Under the pieces are notes generated by a model that worked only from the letters and a program-made list of their open reading frames with translations, had not been told where the DNA came from and did not search any database. Positions 7,227 to 10,962 of a stretch of 10,962 bases of DNA are shown here, one piece after another. The position numbers and the translations under genes are program-made. The stretch is taken from contig DYRE01000048.1 in NCBI GenBank assembly GCA_020718965.1, positions 1 through 10,962 on the forward strand, written 5' to 3'. Positions within the stretch are counted from its first letter, which is position 1. Each line of letters starts with the position of its first letter. This stretch comes from Desulfomonile tiedjei. Lineage in GTDB: Bacteria; Desulfobacterota; Desulfomonilia; Desulfomonilales; Desulfomonilaceae.

Positions 7227-7256
7227 TATACAATCATGAAACCGGTTTCATTGCAA
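7227..7256 (-). promoter_or_regulatory. Candidate promoter for greA
   Basis: On the - strand TTGCAA (7256-7251) and TGTATA (7232-7227) are 18 bases apart, about 85 bases upstream of the greA start. A second possibility is TTGACT (7226-7221) with TATCGG (7203-7198), 17 bases apart. Both have weak boxes and neither stands out, but either would allow greA and the phosphatase to be made independently of moeA. Confidence 0.3.
7236..7251. promoter_or_regulatory. Perfect 16-base palindrome, possible operator upstream of greA
   Basis: ATGAAACCGGTTTCAT is an exact palindrome with no central spacer, the form expected for a site bound by a dimeric helix-turn-helix regulator. It lies inside the spacer of the candidate greA promoter, where a bound protein would block RNA polymerase. 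No other copy was noticed elsewhere in the window, and no regulator gene lies nearby. Confidence 0.45.
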
Positions 7257-7277
7257 CCTTAGGGGTCCGGCCATTCA

Positions 7278-7724
7278 TTAAGCTTTTTTGTTTATTCCTA
7301 AACAGTAAATTCGAAGGGATTCCTGTAAAGTATCCGCCGCCAAAGTGGCGCAGTGCATGTCTTCTTCCGGCAAACCACCTACAGCGTCCTTCACTGACAT
7401 GTAACTTATGTCGGCCACTTCTTCTGGAGATTTCCCCAACGCCAGACGAGTGGCCGCTGCTCCACATGCGCTACTGAATTTGCAGCCATCCGTCCAGTAT
7501 GTCGCATCCGCAACCCTTCCCTTATTAAATTTGAGGGAAATTTTCATCGAATCTCCGCATCTGCCTTTTGCTATGGCAACTGCGTCAGGTTCATCCATAG
7601 ATGCTAGAGTTGGATTCACCCTGTTTAGAAGCAAAATCCAAATTCCCAGAACCAGAATAAGGACCAGAGAGCCAACTCCTATGGTAGTCCATGGTATCCC
7701 TGAAAAAATCGTCAAGAAATCCAT
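7278..7724 (-). CDS. Membrane-anchored IscU/NifU-N-type Fe-S cluster scaffold
   Basis: A 148-residue protein with an N-terminal transmembrane segment (about 12-34, from TTIGVGSLVL to ILLLNRV) followed by an IscU-like domain. The cluster-building residues of IscU are all in place: C56-G-D58 within GRCGDSMKI, C81 within DGCKFSSACG, and H124-C125 within DMHCATLA. An extra C87 and a late C141 are also present. IscU assembles 2Fe-2S and 4Fe-4S clusters and passes them to apo-proteins. A membrane tether is unusual, since IscU and NifU are normally soluble. The short N-terminus before the helix and the NRV after it suggest the catalytic domain faces the cytoplasm, but orientation is inferred. It starts 21 bases after the moeA-PBP stop (ATG 7724), so it is likely co-transcribed with the cofactor genes. 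No cysteine desulfurase is visible. Confidence 0.82.
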   Translation of the reverse strand: MDFLTIFSGIPWTTIGVGSLVLILVLGIWILLLNRVNPTLASMDEPDAVAIAKGRCGDSMKISLKFNKGRVADATYWTDGCKFSSACGAAATRLALGKSPEEVADISYMSVKDAVGGLPEEDMHCATLAADTLQESLRIYCLGINKKA

Positions 7725-7745
7725 AGGTGTCCATGCCTGTTTAGA

Positions 7746-9671
7746 TTATTTGGGTTCGACGAGTCGTTCACCGGATCGCTCAACTCCATAACCGCCTAGA
7801 GCAGATATCCGCTCCTTGTAACGTTTACTTTTGAGTATATCAAGAAGATTGATAACTTTCCAATCATCGAGATTTTTTCTCGGCACAATAAAATCGTACT
7901 GCTCTGTGGCCACTGGAATAAAATCCAGTCCCAAAGCTCTCGCAGCCGCAAGAACCCCCATCCCTACGTTGGCTACACCAGAAAGAACCGCCACCGCCAC
8001 TGATGTGTGAGTATACTCTTCCATGTTGTAGCCTTTAATCTTTGACGCGTCTATCCCATGCTTCTTCAGATAGTAGTCCAGTAAAACTCTAGTCCCCGCG
8101 CCTTTCTGCCTATTAACAAAGGTTACATCATCTCTGGCTAGGTCATTGAAATCCTTTATGCCTTTAGGATTGCCCTTCTTGACCATAAATCCCTGTTCTC
8201 TCATTACTCCCTGAAAAATTTCAACAGGAACTTCAGAAAGGAATTTCCTGACGTAGGACCAATTGTATATTCCACTTTCTTCATCCAGCAGATGACTTGT
8301 GGCAATGTGCGCTGTATCGTTCTTGAGGGCCAGCAGGCCTCCCAGGCTTCCAACGTGGCTGGATGAGACGTATATTCCATGTTCAACGAGTTCATCGGCC
8401 AGGCAGTCTATCGTCAGATCGTGGCTGCCTATTATGACAAGAGTATTCTCAATTTGCTGCGGCTGGCTGAGTAGTTCAACCTGAACCTCTGCCCCCTGTT
8501 CGATTCCTTCAGTGTTCGAAGGTATTCTTATTACGCCATCAGCTTTTGTAAGCGTTGTAATAGAGCCTGCTCCCCTTGGTAAGGGAGCGGCCACTATTCT
8601 TTCACCGACCTTACCCAACTTGACTCTGAAAAATTCTTCTCTCCCCAACTTCGAGGAGATCTTCCTGGCCGAGCAAGCTGCCATGGTTGGTCTCGCCGAA
8701 CCCGGGACTCCAAGCATCTCGGCTATAACAGGCAGGCCAAAGATCTCAAAGGAAAACACTGCGGACACGGGATAGCCGGGGCTACCCATCACGGGTTTAC
8801 CTGCTACGACCCCAAGAATCGTGGGTTTTCCCGGCATCATCGCTACTCCATGAACCAGGATTTCCCCCAGTTCACTTATTACAGCAGCGGTATAGTCTTC
8901 CGTTCCGGCGGAAGACCCTGCGTTTACTACTACCATGTCATAATCAGATTCTATCCCCGTAATAAGCGCTTGCCTAATTTCATCGTAGTTGTCGCGAACG
9001 ATCTCTGACGTTACTGCTATACCGCCTGCCTTGGAAATGAGCCCCGAAAGTAAGTGTGAATTGAATTCTATCGTATCCCCATATTTGGGAATGCAATTTT
9101 CAAGGGAGGATGCCGTAACAAGCTCAGATCCTGTTGGAATAAGTAGAATTTTAGGTTTCCGGCCAACGCTTACGCTGGTTACCCCCCCGCATAAAAGAGC
9201 TCCAATATCATATGGAGTTATCCTGTGGCGACTCGCCAATATCATTTCGGACTGGACGAAATCCTCTCCAACTCGACGTACATTCTGCCAGGGAACAACC
9301 GCTTTTTCAATTTCAAAGCTATCGTCATCCAGAAAGTTGACATGCTCAATCATTATGACCGAGTTGGTCCCTTCGGGTATTGGTCTGCCCGTATTGACGG
9401 CCCAAGCGTTTTGCCCCACGGAAAAACTCAGTGGGCTGTCAGTGGCGGCGCCAAATGTGTTCGAGGCTTCTACTGCGAAACCATCCATTGCAGCGGTGTG
9501 AAAACCTGGCGAGGATAATCTCGCATAAACCGGTTCCGACGTGATTCTATCAATAGATTCAACTGTTGGGATTCTTTCCGAACCCGGAAAGCTGCTCCTG
9601 TCGATACGCCCCATCCAGATTTCCAGGGCTTCCCTTGGCGGTTTCATCTCCAGAAAAATATTCCTTCTCAA
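7746..9671 (-). CDS. moeA: MoeA fused to a C-terminal PBP_like domain
   Basis: A 641-residue protein. Residues 1-400 are a full MoeA, which inserts molybdenum (or tungsten) into adenylated molybdopterin. Motifs are AMDGFAV (61-67), TGRPIPEGTNSVIMIE (94-109), RVGEDF (133-138), GSSAGTEDY (252-260), HGVAMMPGKPT (274-284) and GSPGYPVSAVFSFE (296-309). Residues about 408-625 form a periplasmic-binding-protein-like fold (PBP_like) with RQKGAGTRVLLDYYL (521-535) and HTSVAVAVLSG (555-565), resembling the molybdate-binding-like domain found on such MoeA proteins. It lacks a signal peptide, so it acts in the cytosol, perhaps sensing or handing over oxyanion or cofactor. The start is a TTG at 9671 preceded by GGGAGGAG with good spacing; the later ATG (9647) lacks a well-spaced site. 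The start lies inside the upstream moeA, overlapping by 113 bases. Confidence 0.92.
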   Translation of the reverse strand: MRRNIFLEMKPPREALEIWMGRIDRSSFPGSERIPTVESIDRITSEPVYARLSSPGFHTAAMDGFAVEASNTFGAATDSPLSFSVGQNAWAVNTGRPIPEGTNSVIMIEHVNFLDDDSFEIEKAVVPWQNVRRVGEDFVQSEMILASRHRITPYDIGALLCGGVTSVSVGRKPKILLIPTGSELVTASSLENCIPKYGDTIEFNSHLLSGLISKAGGIAVTSEIVRDNYDEIRQALITGIESDYDMVVVNAGSSAGTEDYTAAVISELGEILVHGVAMMPGKPTILGVVAGKPVMGSPGYPVSAVFSFEIFGLPVIAEMLGVPGSARPTMAACSARKISSKLGREEFFRVKLGKVGERIVAAPLPRGAGSITTLTKADGVIRIPSNTEGIEQGAEVQVELLSQPQQIENTLVIIGSHDLTIDCLADELVEHGIYVSSSHVGSLGGLLALKNDTAHIATSHLLDEESGIYNWSYVRKFLSEVPVEIFQGVMREQGFMVKKGNPKGIKDFNDLARDDVTFVNRQKGAGTRVLLDYYLKKHGIDASKIKGYNMEEYTHTSVAVAVLSGVANVGMGVLAAARALGLDFIPVATEQYDFIVPRKNLDDWKVINLLDILKSKRYKERISALGGYGVERSGERLVEPK

Positions 9672-10926
9672 ATTCTCCTCCCAACCAGTTCGAGAACAGG
9701 TAAACGTTTACTTTCTGACCTTTGTAGAATCCTTCACAGTCCATTGGTATTTTCACAAATCCATGGGTCCTGGACATGGCTGAAACCATTCCGGACTTCG
9801 CCAGCAGAGGCGTTGCGTAAAACTCTCCTTCGTTGACCGACAATCTGACACGGACAAAATCCTGTCTCCCCTCTTTCGAGGATACGTTACGCGTTAGAAA
9901 CGCCCGCACGCAAGGTCTGAGAAAGGATTCACAGGTGTTTTCACCGGCAAGACGTCTTATGATCGGAATCACGAACTGATCAAAACATACGAGAGCTGAT
10001 ATAGGGTGGCCAGGTAACCCTATTACAGGCTTGGATTCTATCATACCTATTATAATGGGCTTACCAGGCGACATTGATACCCCATGCAACAGAATTCTTG
10101 AATCCGGCGCTTCAGAAATCGCCTGGATCACATGATCCCGGCTGCCCATGGAACTACCTCCAGAAATAACCACAAGGTCCGCCTGCTCAAGGCCTGAATT
10201 GAGCATTGCCTTTACGGACTTGAGCGTGTCTGCGGCAAGCCCGATCCATTTCGGCTCCCCAAAAGCCTCCTGAACTCCTGCGTATAGTGAATGCCTGTTA
10301 ACATCTCTAACACATCCCGGAGGAGGAATTTCTTCCACCGGGGTTATTTCATCGCCGGAACTGATCAGGGCCACTCGGGGTGTACGATGGACTTCTACCT
10401 TTACAAGCCCAAGTGAAGCTAGCAGGCCTACGTCTTGAGATCTAAGTCGCAGTCCTTTCTTGAGAAGCTCTTCTCCCTTTTTGTAGTCCTCACCTTTACG
10501 GACCATATTGTCAAAAGGGGCGACTGCTTTGACGACTTCCAGAGCGTTCCCTCCAAGATCCTGAGTGTGCTCAACCATTACCACGGCGTCAGCCCCAGGA
10601 GGCATTGCTCCGCCAGTCCAGATCCTGAGCGCCTCCCCACTTTGTATTCTTATCCGAGGGATCTCGCCCATTAAGATTTCGCCTACAACATTGAAAAGCG
10701 AGGGCGAGCTTTCAGCAGAGCCAAAAGTGTCCATCGACAAAACAGCGAAACCATCCATAATCGAACGGTCAAAGGACGGCGAATCGTGGTCCGCTTTTAT
10801 TGACTTTGCGAGAACCCTAAAAACCGCTTCGTCGATTCCGGTTGATTCGGCTTCAAGAGCTCCGAAATGCCGCAACTGTTTTCTGGCCGCTTCCGGAGAG
10901 GAAACACGGAAAAAAGGTTTCAGCAT
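9559..10926 (-). CDS. moeA: Molybdopterin molybdenumtransferase MoeA
   Basis: A 455-residue MoeA that catalyses metal insertion into adenylated molybdopterin during molybdenum (or tungsten) cofactor synthesis. Motifs in order are SIMDGFAV (55-62), GGAMPPGADAVVMVE (105-119), RKGEDY (143-148), the MogA-like domain with SGGSSMGSRDH (255-265), HGVSMSPGKP (281-290) and GLPGHPISALVCFDQF (303-318), and the final beta domain ending at VNVYLF (406-411). The usual family end is near residue 411, so the last 37 or so residues, read in a second frame within the downstream moeA-PBP gene, are a tail with low family resemblance. The ATG at 10926 is 36 bases from the window edge and has only a weak ribosome binding site. 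As the first visible gene of the block, its promoter lies at or beyond the edge. Confidence 0.94.
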   Translation of the reverse strand: MLKPFFRVSSPEAARKQLRHFGALEAESTGIDEAVFRVLAKSIKADHDSPSFDRSIMDGFAVLSMDTFGSAESSPSLFNVVGEILMGEIPRIRIQSGEALRIWTGGAMPPGADAVVMVEHTQDLGGNALEVVKAVAPFDNMVRKGEDYKKGEELLKKGLRLRSQDVGLLASLGLVKVEVHRTPRVALISSGDEITPVEEIPPPGCVRDVNRHSLYAGVQEAFGEPKWIGLAADTLKSVKAMLNSGLEQADLVVISGGSSMGSRDHVIQAISEAPDSRILLHGVSMSPGKPIIIGMIESKPVIGLPGHPISALVCFDQFVIPIIRRLAGENTCESFLRPCVRAFLTRNVSSKEGRQDFVRVRLSVNEGEFYATPLLAKSGMVSAMSRTHGFVKIPMDCEGFYKGQKVNVYLFSNWLGGEFEKEYFSGDETAKGSPGNLDGAYRQEQLSGFGKNPNS

Positions 10927-10962
10927 AAGTGATTTCTCGTCTAATGGAGATGGATATATATT

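Noticed and set aside
7236..7251. Palindrome as a parS partition site for the ParB-domain protein
   Set aside because: The known parS has half-sites in the order GTTTCA then TGAAAC; here the order is reversed (TGAAAC then GTTTCA), and the ParB-domain gene is more than 6 kb away.
8989..9501. Long open frame on the + strand opposite moeA-PBP
   Set aside because: It is antisense to a strongly supported gene, has no family resemblance and no clear ribosome binding site, and is explained by the codon composition of the other strand.

Overview
The window looks like a chromosomal segment of a Gram-negative anaerobe, most likely a Desulfobacterota (deltaproteobacterial) lineage. The clues are an LpxB-type lipid A glycosyltransferase, a tandem moeA pair whose second member carries a C-terminal PBP_like domain (an architecture known from sulfate-reducing and syntrophic bacteria and from archaea), and a cysteine-rich radical SAM enzyme of the tetraether synthase/pterin methyltransferase type. 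This assignment is inferred from gene content alone. I see no RNA genes, CRISPR arrays, insertion sequences or phage genes. No gap between genes exceeds about 225 bases.

Layout. Bases 2-55 hold what looks like the last codons of a + strand gene that abuts, tail to tail, a - strand block of three genes. In transcription order that block is a Tes-like radical SAM enzyme (3512-1998), a family 2 glycosyltransferase (1817-984) and an orphan ParB-domain protein (1021-56) that overlaps the glycosyltransferase. A 250-base region separates the radical SAM gene from the divergently transcribed lpxB (3767-5080, +). That region has a good sigma70-like promoter facing lpxB and a weaker one facing the radical SAM gene. 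The rest, read on the - strand from 10926 down to 5253, is moeA, moeA-PBP, a membrane-anchored IscU/NifU-type scaffold, greA and a double-HAD phosphatase. It ends at a strong hairpin terminator (5165-5135).

How the genes may fit together. The right half starts with molybdenum/tungsten cofactor work: two MoeA proteins, one with a ligand-binding-like tail, then an Fe-S scaffold. It ends with transcription and metabolite-repair functions (GreA, two-domain phosphatase). greA may have its own promoter with a palindromic operator. The left half has a possible envelope theme: LpxB, a radical SAM enzyme resembling enzymes that join lipid tails, and a glycosyltransferase. The most notable points are the Tes-like enzyme beside an LpxB with a substituted conserved residue and an insertion, the transmembrane IscU-like scaffold, the two-HAD fusion, the 113-base moeA/moeA-PBP overlap, and a perfect 16-base palindrome upstream of greA.
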